Below are positions 8,229 through 16,971 of a stretch of 64,000 nt of DNA, piece by piece (the stretch's first letter is position 1; each line of letters starts with the position of its first letter). Made by a program: the position numbers and the translations under genes. Location: the NCBI RefSeq assembly GCF_020297485.1, contig NZ_JAIWZC010000001.1, positions 682,001 through 746,000 of the forward strand, written 5' to 3'. The notes beneath the pieces were generated by a model. That model did no database searches, was not told the DNA's origin, and saw only the letters and a list, made by a program, of their open reading frames with translations. The stretch comes from Enterocloster clostridioformis (GTDB taxonomy: Bacteria > Bacillota > Clostridia > Lachnospirales > Lachnospiraceae).

Positions 8229-8867
8229 ATGATGGTAAATGAAGAACTGCTGAAACTGATTACCGGACGGGTAATAGATAAGATTACAAAATATAATGCG
8301 TTTAAAATCCCTGTAGGAGTTTCCAACCGGCACGTTCATGTGACCTCGGAAGATTTGGAAACCTTGTTTGGAAAAGGGTATCAGCTCACCAAAAAAAGCG
8401 ATTTAAAACAGCCGGGGCAATATGCCTGCAATGAGACTGTGACAATCCGCGGACCAAAAGGAGAGTTTGAACGGGTGCGTATACTGGGGCCGGTCAGAAA
8501 GCAAAGCCAGATAGAGATATCCAAAACAGACAGCTTCCGCCTGGGCGTCAAAGCTCCCATCAGGGAGTCGGGGGATCTGACAGGAACGCCCGGACTGGAA
8601 ATGGTGGGACCCAAGGGCACGGTTTGGCTGCCCCGGGGAGCGATTGTAGCGCTCCGCCATATCCATATGACGCCGCAGCAGGCGGAGGCCATGGGCGTAT
8701 GGGATAAGGATATCGTGGAGGTGGAAACATTCGGTGAAAGACACGGAGTGTTTGGAGATGTATTAATCCGGGTGTCAGAACAATTTGAACTGGAGATGCA
8801 TGTGGATGTGGATGAAGCCAATGCATGTGCGCTTAAGAACAATGATTATGTCATAATCCGGCGATAA
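8229..8867 (+). CDS. pduL: Phosphate propanoyl/acetyltransferase, PduL type
   Basis: A 212-residue BMC-type phosphotransacylase that converts acetyl-CoA to acetyl-phosphate and recycles CoA inside the shell. The start at 8229 has GGAAGGGG six bases upstream; longer in-frame starts lack a site. Metal-binding motifs are visible in both beta-barrel halves: GVSNRHVHVT near residue 28 and LRHIHMTPQQAEAMGV near residue 140. The first 18 residues (VNEELLKLITGRVIDKI) form an amphipathic helix like known encapsulation peptides. It lies between a shell gene and eutJ. No acetate kinase gene is visible nearby. Confidence 0.93.
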   Translation: MMVNEELLKLITGRVIDKITKYNAFKIPVGVSNRHVHVTSEDLETLFGKGYQLTKKSDLKQPGQYACNETVTIRGPKGEFERVRILGPVRKQSQIEISKTDSFRLGVKAPIRESGDLTGTPGLEMVGPKGTVWLPRGAIVALRHIHMTPQQAEAMGVWDKDIVEVETFGERHGVFGDVLIRVSEQFELEMHVDVDEANACALKNNDYVIIRR

Positions 8868-8892
8868 ATCAAGCTTAGAAAAGAGGGGTTAT

Positions 8893-9717
8893 ATGCTCAT
8901 GACCAAAGAAGTGCTGTCTGAATTTTCGGAGCTGATAAGGGAGAACAAATGCAATCCCTTTTCAGGGATGTTAAAGACAGGTGTGGATTTGGGAACTGCC
9001 AACATAGTAATCGCTGTCACGGATGAGAATAACCATCCTGTTGCAGGCGCGACCGCTGTTTCCAAAGCAGTAAAGGACGGCATTGTGGTGGATTTTGTGG
9101 GCGCGATGCAGACCGTACGCCGCCTGAAGGCCCAGCTGGAGGAAATGCTTGGAGTGCCCCTGGAAACAGCGGCCACCGCGGTTCCCCCGGGAATCATTGA
9201 GGGGAACGTAAGGTGTATTGCTAATGTGGTGGAGGGGGCCGGATTTGAAGTGATTCATGTGATTGATGAACCCACCGCTGCAGCCTCGGTACTGGGAATC
9301 AGAGACGGGGCAGTTGTGGATGTCGGTGGCGGAACCACCGGAATCAGCATACTGAAAGACGGAAGGGTGATTTTTACCGCAGATGAGCCTACCGGCGGAA
9401 CCCATATGACTCTGGTCCTTGCGGGATATTATGGAATCTCAATTGAGGAAGCTGAAAAACTGAAAACAGATAAGGATAGAGAGAGGGATGTCTTTCCAAT
9501 CATAAAACCAGTGGTTGAAAAGATGGCATCTATCGTCAAGGGATTCCTTTCCGGGTATGAGGTGGACTGTGTTTATGTAGTAGGCGGAGCCAGCTGCTTC
9601 AGCGAGTTTGAACATACATTTGAGAAGGCATTGGGCATCAAAACGGTCAAGACGAATGATGCGCTCTTGGTTACTCCTCTCGGCATCGCATGGAGTGCCT
9701 CTGCTGGCCCCGTATAA
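8893..9717 (+). CDS. eutJ: EutJ family Hsp70-like protein
   Basis: A 274-residue actin/Hsp70-fold ATPase of the EutJ family found in ethanolamine and glycyl-radical BMC loci, probably a chaperone for enzyme assembly or reactivation. Phosphate-binding motifs are clear: VDLGTANIVIAV near residue 30, the DEPTAAA segment, VDVGGGTTGIS near residue 142, and the adenosine motif VVGGASCF near residue 232. The start ATG at 8893 follows AGAGGGG. The stop codon is directly followed by the ATG of the next frame, so translation is likely coupled. Confidence 0.92.
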   Translation: MLMTKEVLSEFSELIRENKCNPFSGMLKTGVDLGTANIVIAVTDENNHPVAGATAVSKAVKDGIVVDFVGAMQTVRRLKAQLEEMLGVPLETAATAVPPGIIEGNVRCIANVVEGAGFEVIHVIDEPTAAASVLGIRDGAVVDVGGGTTGISILKDGRVIFTADEPTGGTHMTLVLAGYYGISIEEAEKLKTDKDRERDVFPIIKPVVEKMASIVKGFLSGYEVDCVYVVGGASCFSEFEHTFEKALGIKTVKTNDALLVTPLGIAWSASAGPV

Positions 9718-9738
9718 ATGAAGGAAGGTGTGATACGC

Positions 9739-11154
9739 TTGGATATGGATATAAAAGTAATTGAACAGATGGTAGAACAGGCTTTAAAGGAGATAAAGGC
9801 AGAACAGCCCCAGAAGTTCATAATGCCAAAGGCAGAGCTGTATGGCGTATTTAAAACAATGGATGAGGCGATTACAGCTTCAGAAGAAGCCCAGAAAAAG
9901 CTGTTATTCTCTAAAATTTCTGACAGGCAGAAATATGTGGATGTGATCCGCCGGACGATTCTTAAAAGAGAGAATCTGGAGATGATATCCAGGCTGTCTG
10001 TGGAAGAGACGGAGATTGGCGACTATGAGCATAAATTAATTAAAAACCGGCTGGCGGCTGAGAAGACTCCGGGTACGGAGGATTTGCTGACAGAGGCCGT
10101 GACCGGTGACAACGGACTGACTTTGGTGGAATATTGTCCCTTTGGCGTCATTGGGGCCATTACGCCGACCACTAATCCCACCGAGACAATCATCAATAAC
10201 TCCATTTCCATGATTGCCGGAGGGAATACAGTGGTGTTCAGTCCTCATCCCAGGGCAAAAAAGGTTTCGCAGATGACAGTAAAGCTGTTGAACAAAGCCC
10301 TGACAGAGAGCGGCGCCCCGGAGAACCTGATTACCATGGTGGAAGAGCCGTCCATAGAAAATACCAATAAAATGATTGAGAACCCAAGTGTCCGTCTGCT
10401 GGTGGCCACCGGAGGTCCCTCCATTGTCAAGAAGGTACTGTCTTCCGGAAAAAAGGCAATCGGCGCAGGTGCCGGCAATCCTCCGGTTGTGGTTGACGAG
10501 ACAGCCGATATTGTAAAGGCTGCAAAAGATATCGTGGATGGATGCAGTTTTGATAACAACGTTCCATGTATCGCAGAAAAGGAAGTCTTTGCTGTGGATT
10601 CAATTTGTGATTACCTGATTCACAACATGAAGGAAAACGGGGCGTATCAAATTACGGACCCGGCACTGTTGGAGAAGCTGGTAACGCTTGTAACCAATGA
10701 AAAGGGAGGTCCGAAGACATCCTTTGTGGGAAAGAGCGCCCGTTATATCCTGGATAAGCTGGGAATCACAGCGGACGCCAGTGTCAGGGTCATCATCATG
10801 GAGGTTCCGAAGGAGCATCTGCTTGTTCAGGAGGAAATGATGATGCCCATTCTTCCGGTGGTGCGGGTCTGTGATGTGGATACGGCAATTGAATATGCCC
10901 ATCAGGCAGAGCACGGGAACCGTCACACAGCCATGATGCACTCCAGGAATGTAGAAAAGCTCAGCAAGATGGCTAAAATTATGGAGACCACTATCTTTGT
11001 CAAAAATGCTCCGTCCTACGCCGGAATCGGCGTGGGGGGAGAAGGTTATACCACCTTCACTATTGCCGGACCTACCGGAGAGGGACTTACCTCCCCCAGG
11101 GCATTTTGCAGGAAGCGCAAATGTGTTATGACCGATGCTTTTAGTATCCGTTAA
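9739..11154 (+). CDS. cutF: CoA-acylating acetaldehyde dehydrogenase, second copy (EutE/PduP/CutF-like)
   Basis: A 471-residue aldehyde dehydrogenase that oxidises acetaldehyde to acetyl-CoA with NAD. The catalytic Cys is in the canonical FDNNVPCIAEKE motif, and AGAGNPPVVVD is intact. The TTG start at 9739 has AGGAAGGTG eight bases upstream. The frame is also open from an ATG at 9718, directly after the eutJ stop, but that ATG precedes the ribosome site. Residues MDMDIKVIEQMVEQALKEIK form a textbook encapsulation helix followed by a Pro/Gln linker. This is therefore the likely luminal acetaldehyde dehydrogenase; the first copy is more divergent. Confidence 0.92.
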   Translation: MDMDIKVIEQMVEQALKEIKAEQPQKFIMPKAELYGVFKTMDEAITASEEAQKKLLFSKISDRQKYVDVIRRTILKRENLEMISRLSVEETEIGDYEHKLIKNRLAAEKTPGTEDLLTEAVTGDNGLTLVEYCPFGVIGAITPTTNPTETIINNSISMIAGGNTVVFSPHPRAKKVSQMTVKLLNKALTESGAPENLITMVEEPSIENTNKMIENPSVRLLVATGGPSIVKKVLSSGKKAIGAGAGNPPVVVDETADIVKAAKDIVDGCSFDNNVPCIAEKEVFAVDSICDYLIHNMKENGAYQITDPALLEKLVTLVTNEKGGPKTSFVGKSARYILDKLGITADASVRVIIMEVPKEHLLVQEEMMMPILPVVRVCDVDTAIEYAHQAEHGNRHTAMMHSRNVEKLSKMAKIMETTIFVKNAPSYAGIGVGGEGYTTFTIAGPTGEGLTSPRAFCRKRKCVMTDAFSIR

Positions 11155-11201
11155 TCCCTGTACGCGGCAGTATATGGACTGAATATGAAGGAGAAGTGCA
11201 A

Positions 11202-12317
11202 ATGTCTAATGTATATATAAAGACAAAGATACGCAGCGGAAGCTACGCAATGGAATATCTGCGGAAAATCCGAAAAAAAAGGATCTTGGTGGTTTGTGAT
11301 AAGTTCCTTGCAGAGAGCGGGGCAATCAGCTACATATTAGATGCGCTGGATTCCAGCAATACCGTGGACATTTTTGACCAGGCCATACCGGATCCCACCA
11401 TCGAGGTGGTGGGAAAGGGGCTTAGCGTAATCTGTAAGGTACGTCCTGAGATTGTCATTGGTTTTGGAGGCGGCTCTGCCATTGATACGGCCAAGGGAAT
11501 GATTTACTTTGCCGGAGTGAGGAATCTGGTTCCGAAGCCGAAATTCATCACCATACCCACAACCAGCGGAACCGGCTCAGAGGTCACCTCAGCCGCTGTC
11601 ATAACGGATTCAGAGAGTAAGAGCAAGCATCTGATATCATCGGATGATATTCTGGCAGACGTGGCCATCCTTGACCCAAGGCTTACATTGTCTGTACCGC
11701 CTTCCATTACGGCAAATACAGGGATGGATGTGCTGACACATGCCCTGGAGGCCTATGTTGCAAACGGGAGCAATGTATTCTCGGACGCGCTGTCAGAAAA
11801 GGCAATTGAATTATTGATTAAGGCGCTTTTACAATGCTACAGGGATGGAAAGAATTTGGAGGCCAGAACCCTGATGCATGAGGCGTCCACACTGGCGGGA
11901 ATGGCTTTTAATACGGCAGGCCTGGGATTAAACCACAGCATTGCCCATCAGCTGGGAGGTACGTTCCACATACCCCATGGATTGGCCAATGCCCTACTGT
12001 TAAATCAGATCATTGATTATAATAGTGTAAACCATGATATCATGAACAAATATGCAAGTCTTGCCTGCAAGGTCCAGTTGGTTGACATGAACGAATCACC
12101 GGTAATGGCTGTCAACACCTTAAAGGAGCTGATTCGTACCCTGATGCGGTGCATGGAAATGCCATCCTCAATCAGGGAGCTGGGAATTAATATAGAGGCA
12201 TATGAAGAGCAGCTACAGAACATGACGGATAACGCCCTGATGGATAACTGCCTTGCTGGCAATCCAAGGGAAGCCGGAACAGAGGCTATTAAAAAAATAT
12301 TATTAAGTATTTACTAA
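11202..12317 (+). CDS. cutO: Iron-containing alcohol dehydrogenase (CutO/EutG/PduQ-like)
   Basis: A 371-residue group III alcohol dehydrogenase that reduces acetaldehyde to ethanol and regenerates NAD inside the compartment. The nucleotide loop GFGGGSAIDTAKG (about residue 88) and metal-site regions THALEAY and LNHSIAHQLGGTFHIPHGLANA are all present. The ATG at 11202 has AAGGAG eight bases upstream; the GTG at 11196 is too close to that site. It is the last enzyme gene of the operon. A weak terminator-like hairpin follows before the regulatory genes. Confidence 0.9.
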   Translation: MSNVYIKTKIRSGSYAMEYLRKIRKKRILVVCDKFLAESGAISYILDALDSSNTVDIFDQAIPDPTIEVVGKGLSVICKVRPEIVIGFGGGSAIDTAKGMIYFAGVRNLVPKPKFITIPTTSGTGSEVTSAAVITDSESKSKHLISSDDILADVAILDPRLTLSVPPSITANTGMDVLTHALEAYVANGSNVFSDALSEKAIELLIKALLQCYRDGKNLEARTLMHEASTLAGMAFNTAGLGLNHSIAHQLGGTFHIPHGLANALLLNQIIDYNSVNHDIMNKYASLACKVQLVDMNESPVMAVNTLKELIRTLMRCMEMPSSIRELGINIEAYEEQLQNMTDNALMDNCLAGNPREAGTEAIKKILLSIY

Positions 12318-12353
12318 CTGACAGTAAAGATGACTTGTGACAAGCTGGACATA

Positions 12354-12391
12354 AGACCGTGTTACCCTAAAGGAGCTGGCACGGCCTTTTT
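12354..12391 (+). terminator. Possible intrinsic terminator after the BMC operon
   Basis: An 8-bp stem with one A-C mismatch (12354-12361 with 12380-12387), an 18-base loop and T residues at 12387-12391. It is imperfect, so termination may be partial, letting some transcription reach the sensor and regulator genes. Confidence 0.4.
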
Positions 12392-12491
12392 CCATACGCC
12401 GTTGTACCGTCTCCTGGTCGGAATAGGATTGTTTAAATGGTGAAAAGATGCTAAAATAACAATTACAGGCATAAAGAGAGGGATTAATCAG

Positions 12492-13823
12492 ATGGCAGAA
12501 TATCATAAGATGATGCATATGGAAGGGATAGAACCAGATGCATTGGATGAATATCTCAGCATCAATGAAGAAAACAGTATTAATCAACTGGATATCATCC
12601 ACCTGTTCGGAAAAGAAAAGCTGGAGACAATACAGGAGAGCCTATCCAAGGCAACCGGACTGGCTTTCATTACAGTTGATTTCAAGGGGGATCCCATTAC
12701 ATCGGCAACCTCCTTTTCACGCTATTGTGGGAAGGTTCGCAATAACCCGGAGGCAATGGAGAGATGTAAATCTTCGGATGCCTTCGGTTCCATCCAGGCA
12801 GCAGTTACACAAAAGACAAACGTATACTTTTGTCCCTGCGGACTTTTGGAGGTGGCCATTCCAATTATTGTCCGCGGCCATTATCTGGGAGGTTTTATTG
12901 GGGGGCAGATTCAATGCAATGATGCCCCGGAATCTGTCAGCAGGCTGTCATCGGTTATGCATTCTGCCAAGGCGGATGAGGCGGTTGCAGAATACAGGCC
13001 GTTGCTGGAGGAAATTCCTTTTTATTCATATGAAAAATTTCTGGATATTGCGAACCTGGTTTTTCTGGTAATTAACCAGCTGAGTGAGAACGAGGTCAGC
13101 CAGCACCTTCAGGAAGATATTCTGAAGAAACGGATGAAAAAGCTGCAGGTATTGAACCACAGCTATGCCAAGGAAATCACACAAATTAACAGGCGGATTA
13201 TGGAACTGGAGATGCAGAGCAATCAATATGAGCTTCTGGACATGCTGACATCGCTGTTGAATCTGACAATTATAGAAGAAGCAGACAGGACAAATGAGCT
13301 GCTGAGCACCTATATTGATTACATAAAATATAAATATACGGAAAAGAGCACCTTTGTTCATATTTCCGGAGAGCTGGAGCATGCGGAGCGGTACCTGATA
13401 TTCCAGAAAAAGAAAACAGGGGACCGGCTGGAGTATTCCATCCAGGTTCCAAAGGAACTGCATATGCAGAAGATGCCTTCTGATATTTTAATGCCGTTTA
13501 TACAAAACGCCTTTTATAATGGTATTATGCTGGAGAAGGAAGGCGGAGAAATTACGGTGACAGGGTATATGCACAGTGGTAATATGTTTCTGGAGATAAA
13601 TGACACAGGCCCGGGACTGACGGAAGAAGAGCTGGATATCAAGTATGAAGCTTATAAGGACAAACATGAAGGCTATTATATAAAAATGGGTATGGAATAT
13701 GCAAAGGAGAAGATGAAAAGACTGTTTGGAAAGGAATACGGCATTATTACGGAGAATTACAGAAACAAAGGATCGAAAAGTATCTTATTGTGGCCGGAGC
13801 ATTATGAAGAAAGGACTGAGTAA
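12492..13823 (+). CDS. PocR-domain sensor with LytS-like ATPase lacking the usual phosphoacceptor His
   Basis: A 443-residue cytoplasmic sensor without membrane segments. A PocR ligand-binding domain spans about residues 38-195 (ATGLAFITVDFKGDPI, FCPCGLLEVAIPI, GGFIGGQI), a domain that in other BMC loci senses small substrates. A coiled coil (about 205-245) leads to a LytS/YesM-type histidine kinase region. The ATPase parts are recognisable: LMPFIQNAFYNGI (N box) and INDTGPGL (G1 box). The expected PHFLYNTLN phosphoacceptor motif is replaced by YELLDMLTSLLN, with no His. It may signal by another route, for example by binding the regulator. The response regulator gene starts two bases downstream. 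Confidence 0.85.
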   Translation: MAEYHKMMHMEGIEPDALDEYLSINEENSINQLDIIHLFGKEKLETIQESLSKATGLAFITVDFKGDPITSATSFSRYCGKVRNNPEAMERCKSSDAFGSIQAAVTQKTNVYFCPCGLLEVAIPIIVRGHYLGGFIGGQIQCNDAPESVSRLSSVMHSAKADEAVAEYRPLLEEIPFYSYEKFLDIANLVFLVINQLSENEVSQHLQEDILKKRMKKLQVLNHSYAKEITQINRRIMELEMQSNQYELLDMLTSLLNLTIIEEADRTNELLSTYIDYIKYKYTEKSTFVHISGELEHAERYLIFQKKKTGDRLEYSIQVPKELHMQKMPSDILMPFIQNAFYNGIMLEKEGGEITVTGYMHSGNMFLEINDTGPGLTEEELDIKYEAYKDKHEGYYIKMGMEYAKEKMKRLFGKEYGIITENYRNKGSKSILLWPEHYEERTE

Positions 13824-13825
13824 TC

Positions 13826-14854
13826 ATGTACAGGGTTTTGATAGCAGATGATGATATACTGATGCGCGAAGCGCTGCATGTGATGATTGCAAAGGATAGT
13901 GCTTTCAAAGTGGTTTCCATGACAGATACCGGTGAGCGCGCGGTCCGTGTCTGTAAAGAGGATGTGATTGATATTGTATTCATGGATATGCAGATGCCGG
14001 GAATCACCGGTCTGGAGGCCAGCAGGATTATTCACCAGTCCAATCCGGAGATTAGTATATATATCCTTTCTGCCCATGCCGCCAACGTTCTGATTCGGAG
14101 TGCTGCCCAAAGCCAGGTAAAGGACGTTCTGGAAAAACCGATTACATACAGTTGTCTGAAGAAAATCATGGAAAATTACAAAACAGAACATGAGGATTCC
14201 GTGCAGAACCAACTGGAAATCCTTGCCTCCTATCTTCGGAATAAAGATTTCGGGGATTTTTATGACGGAATTGCCGGTGTAATTGATGAAATTTACGCAA
14301 TTGGCGGTGAGGATCCCGTTCGGCTGATTAAACTTTTTACCTATTTGGGACAGAACCTGCTGGACACCAGGAGTGTGTATGGCGACAGCGGAAACATATC
14401 AGAACTGTTCCCGATTAATGAGGTACTGATTCCGGACAGAAAAACATCAGAACTCTGGCTTTTCAGAGTCATGGATTATCTGTTCCGGCAGAACAGTATT
14501 GGCCGTTATCCGCTGCTGGAGAATATTTTTATTTATATAGAGAAACATATAAAAGAAGATATTACTCTCAACAGTATTATTGAGAACTGTGCAATCAGTC
14601 AGGGATACCTGAGCCGTATATTCAGGGAGCAGTTTAAGGTCAGTGTTACGGAGTATCTTCATATGAGAAAACTGCATCTGGCTAAAGGCTATTTTTACTT
14701 TACGGAGGACAGTATTGCGGAGGTTGCATTCCGTTTGGGCTACAATGAAAGCAGTTATTTCAGTAAGGTTTTCAAAAAGTTTGAAAATATGACGGTAAAG
14801 CAATATAAGAAAAAAATTCGGCTCGACTCTTCTGGAAAAAAAACGGAAATATAG
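13826..14854 (+). CDS. Response regulator with AraC-type DNA-binding domain
   Basis: A 342-residue regulator. An N-terminal receiver domain (1-120) has the acidic pair DDD near residue 8, the phosphoacceptor Asp in VFMDMQMPG near residue 53, and a conserved Lys in VLEKPI. A linker domain of about 110 residues follows. The C-terminal AraC double helix-turn-helix (about 235-335) shows ISQGYLSRIFREQF and IAEVAFRLGYNESSYFSKVFKKF. Translation is probably coupled to the PocR sensor gene. The likely target is the upstream cut operon (context inference). The stop codon directly abuts a strong promoter for the next genes. Confidence 0.9.
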   Translation: MYRVLIADDDILMREALHVMIAKDSAFKVVSMTDTGERAVRVCKEDVIDIVFMDMQMPGITGLEASRIIHQSNPEISIYILSAHAANVLIRSAAQSQVKDVLEKPITYSCLKKIMENYKTEHEDSVQNQLEILASYLRNKDFGDFYDGIAGVIDEIYAIGGEDPVRLIKLFTYLGQNLLDTRSVYGDSGNISELFPINEVLIPDRKTSELWLFRVMDYLFRQNSIGRYPLLENIFIYIEKHIKEDITLNSIIENCAISQGYLSRIFREQFKVSVTEYLHMRKLHLAKGYFYFTEDSIAEVAFRLGYNESSYFSKVFKKFENMTVKQYKKKIRLDSSGKKTEI

Positions 14855-14883
14855 TTGACAAAATGTGCAATGGTATGTATAAT
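14855..14883 (+). promoter_or_regulatory. Consensus sigma-A promoter for yceD-rpmF
   Basis: TTGACA (14855-14860), 17-base spacer, TATAAT (14878-14883). It is a perfect match to consensus, starts right after the regulator stop codon at 14852-14854, and lies 27 bases before the yceD ATG. Confidence 0.95.
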
Positions 14884-14910
14884 GCAAGAGATGCGTATTA
14901 GGAGGTTAAT

Positions 14911-15438
14911 ATGCTAATTAACTTATCTGAGCTGTTTCCTGTTGAGGGAAAGTCCAAAACATATACGCCTGAGCTTGAGATGACCCAGTTCAGGATGGCC
15001 GACACTGTATACGACATTGCAGAAAAGGGACCATTGTCATTGGTGATAACAAATAGGGGAAATAAGAAGCTGACCTTAGCTGGAACCGCTGATTTGGTTC
15101 TGATTATGCCATGCGCCAGATGCCTTGACCCCGTGAGAGTTCCTTTCCATCTGGAAATTGACCAGGAACTGGACATGAACCAGAGTGATGAAGAGCGGGT
15201 GGAAGATTTGGACGAGCAGCCCTACGTAAATGGTTATAAACTGGATATCGACCAGTTGGTTGGTAATGAGTTAACCTTGAACCTGCCTATGGCGGTTCTC
15301 TGCAGTGATGAATGCAAGGGAATCTGTGATAGATGTGGCACAAATCTCAACCACGAGACTTGTGACTGCGATAATAGGCCACTTGACCCAAGGATGTCAG
15401 TTATCCAGGATATTTTTAAACAGTCGAAGGAGGTGTAA
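14911..15438 (+). CDS. yceD: YceD/DUF177 family protein
   Basis: A 175-residue DUF177 protein, conserved beside rpmF in most bacteria and linked to 23S rRNA processing or ribosome maturation. The Cys pair in IMPCARCLDPV (about residue 68) and the C-terminal cluster CSDECKGICDRCGTNLNHETCDC match the Cys-rich family pattern and may bind zinc. The ribosome site AGGAGG is ideal. It ends three bases before rpmF, a classic two-gene operon driven by the promoter at 14855-14883. Confidence 0.88.
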   Translation: MLINLSELFPVEGKSKTYTPELEMTQFRMADTVYDIAEKGPLSLVITNRGNKKLTLAGTADLVLIMPCARCLDPVRVPFHLEIDQELDMNQSDEERVEDLDEQPYVNGYKLDIDQLVGNELTLNLPMAVLCSDECKGICDRCGTNLNHETCDCDNRPLDPRMSVIQDIFKQSKEV

Positions 15439-15441
15439 ACC

Positions 15442-15624
15442 ATGTCTATCTGTCCAAAGAATAAATCTTCTAAAGCTAGAAGAGACAGCCGTAGAGCAAA
15501 CTGGAAGATGAGCGCTCCAAATCTGGTAAAGTGCAGCAAGTGCGGTGCCCTGATGATGCCTCATAGAGTTTGCAAGGCTTGCGGTTCTTACAACAAGAGA
15601 GAAATCGTAAGCGTTGAAGATTAA
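15442..15624 (+). CDS. rpmF: 50S ribosomal protein L32
   Basis: A 60-residue ribosomal protein of the large subunit. The start SICPKNKSSKARRDSRRAN and the zinc-ribbon pairs CSKCG and CKACG are the C+ form of L32, which holds zinc. Length and composition (basic) are typical. It is followed by a strong terminator hairpin. Confidence 0.97.
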   Translation: MSICPKNKSSKARRDSRRANWKMSAPNLVKCSKCGALMMPHRVCKACGSYNKREIVSVED

Positions 15625-15662
15625 GAACAAGCATTTTTGTAAAAAGTGAAAAAAGCTAGGAA

Positions 15663-15703
15663 AAACAAGGGTTTTCGGCTATATTGACCGAGAACCCTTG
15701 TTT
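15663..15703 (+). terminator. Terminator hairpin after rpmF
   Basis: A 16-bp stem (15663-15678 with 15688-15703) with one G-U pair and a 9-base loop, ending in TTT. The flanking AAA on the left and TTT on the right make it potentially active on both strands. Confidence 0.7.
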
Positions 15704-15776
15704 ACATAATACCCATTTCCGAAAGGATTTTTCGGAGCTTTCCGAAGAAATTAATGTTCAAAGAAAACAATTTTAT

Positions 15777-15829
15777 CAGATGTAAAAATGCACAAAAAAA
15801 TAGTTGAGAAGTGTGCATTTTTACATCTG
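15777..15829. repeat. Perfect 17-bp inverted repeat next to the licT promoter
   Basis: Bases 15777-15793 and 15813-15829 are perfect reverse complements separated by 19 bases. The right arm ends within the first two bases of the -35 element at 15828-15833. It could be an operator or a long RNA hairpin from upstream transcription. A smaller TCCGAAA/TTTCGGA hairpin lies just upstream near 15719-15736. Confidence 0.75.
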
Positions 15830-15856
15830 GACAATAAAAAACAAGAATGTTATACT
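15828..15856 (+). promoter_or_regulatory. Sigma-A promoter for licT
   Basis: TGGACA (15828-15833), 17-base spacer, TATACT (15851-15856); one mismatch to consensus in each hexamer. Transcription would start near 15863, just before the antiterminator RNA site. Confidence 0.75.
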
Positions 15857-15873
15857 ACGCATAGTGAATAGAC

Positions 15874-15964
15874 GGTAGTTTGTGACCGGTAATGCGGGCA
15901 AGGTCTACAAGAAAATGACTCCATGGTGGATGGCGGAGTTTTATTTTGTGGAACTTGTTTTTTT
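15874..15964 (+). promoter_or_regulatory. RAT antiterminator site overlapping a terminator, upstream of licT
   Basis: Bases 15874-15905 resemble a ribonucleic antiterminator (RAT), with TTTGTGACC on the left and GCGGGCAAGG on the right. It is followed by a terminator whose arms include ACAAG (15907-15911) and CTTGT (15954-15958), with an inner CTCC/GGAG stem and a T-run at 15958-15964. BglG/LicT proteins bind such RNA and prevent the terminator forming. This implies licT controls its own expression. Confidence 0.6.
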
Positions 15965-16120
15965 ATTTCTGCCAACAACGAGCTGCGTTGACATGTTTGC
16001 ATGTCTGTATGGCTGTTGCTGCGAGAGTCAAATATCTCGCCGCTTGGGGAGCTGCAAATAGAACGCCCGCTGTTTGGGATGGGAGATTTGACTTACAAAA
16101 CACATGGGGGAAGGTCCGGT

Positions 16121-16954
16121 ATGGTAATTGAAAAGGTGCTGAATAATAACATGGTTGTATCCCGCAACCCGGAGGGGAAGGAAATTATTCTCCAGGGAAA
16201 GGGAATCGGATTTAACAAAAGAAAAAGGGATTCCATAGTAAGCACCCAGGTAGAGCGCATTTTTACACCCAATGACAAGAATGAAATTAAGAGGTTTCAG
16301 GACTTTTTTGCAAAGCTGCCGGAGGAATATTGGGAGATCGCGGAGCAGATGACCCATTACGCCAGAGAAGTCTGTGAGCTTAAGGTTTCGGAACGGGTGC
16401 TGATTCCTATCTGTGATCATTTGGCAGGAGCAGTGGAACGCTATCAATCAGGAGCAGTCTTAAAAAATCCCATGCTTTGGGAGGTAAAGCATTTATATCC
16501 CAAGGAATATCAGGTGGGCTGCCGGGGGCTTGAGCTGGTGAAAAAGAGGTTTCATATCCAGATGGAGCCGGATGAGGCGGCGTTCTTAGCCTTTCATTAT
16601 GTATGCTCCCAGCTTGGAGACAGCCAGGTAGAGAATCTGGAAGCCATCACAAGGCTCATTAAGGAGATCACACAGATTGTGGAGGCCTGCTACCAGATCC
16701 GGATGGATGAGGAAAGCTGGGATTACCAGAGGTTTATCACTCATTTAAAATTCTTTGCCAAGAGGATGTTTGAGGGAAAGCAATGCGCCGGCTCAGAGGA
16801 TGAATGGTTTCATCTGATCAAGGAAAAGTATCCCCAATCCTACAAATGTATTGTAAAGATAGCAGATTTTATTCACGATGTGTATCATTATGAATTGAAC
16901 AGGGAAGAGATGCTTTACCTGATGATTCATATTGAAAAAATAACCAGACAATAA
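16121..16954 (+). CDS. licT: BglG/LicT family transcription antiterminator
   Basis: A 277-residue RNA-binding antiterminator. An N-terminal co-antiterminator domain (about 1-55: IEKVLNNNMVV, GKGIGFNKRKRD) binds RAT RNA, and two PTS regulation domains (about 65-170 and 175-275) are phosphorylated by the PTS on His residues. The start at 16121 has GGGGGAAGG six bases upstream; the frame is open further up but those residues do not match the family. It lies upstream of a beta-glucoside PTS gene and its RAT site at 16972-17011, so it is the specific activator of that operon. Confidence 0.93.
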   Translation: MVIEKVLNNNMVVSRNPEGKEIILQGKGIGFNKRKRDSIVSTQVERIFTPNDKNEIKRFQDFFAKLPEEYWEIAEQMTHYAREVCELKVSERVLIPICDHLAGAVERYQSGAVLKNPMLWEVKHLYPKEYQVGCRGLELVKKRFHIQMEPDEAAFLAFHYVCSQLGDSQVENLEAITRLIKEITQIVEACYQIRMDEESWDYQRFITHLKFFAKRMFEGKQCAGSEDEWFHLIKEKYPQSYKCIVKIADFIHDVYHYELNREEMLYLMIHIEKITRQ

Positions 16955-16971
16955 TTCTAAAATAGAATACA

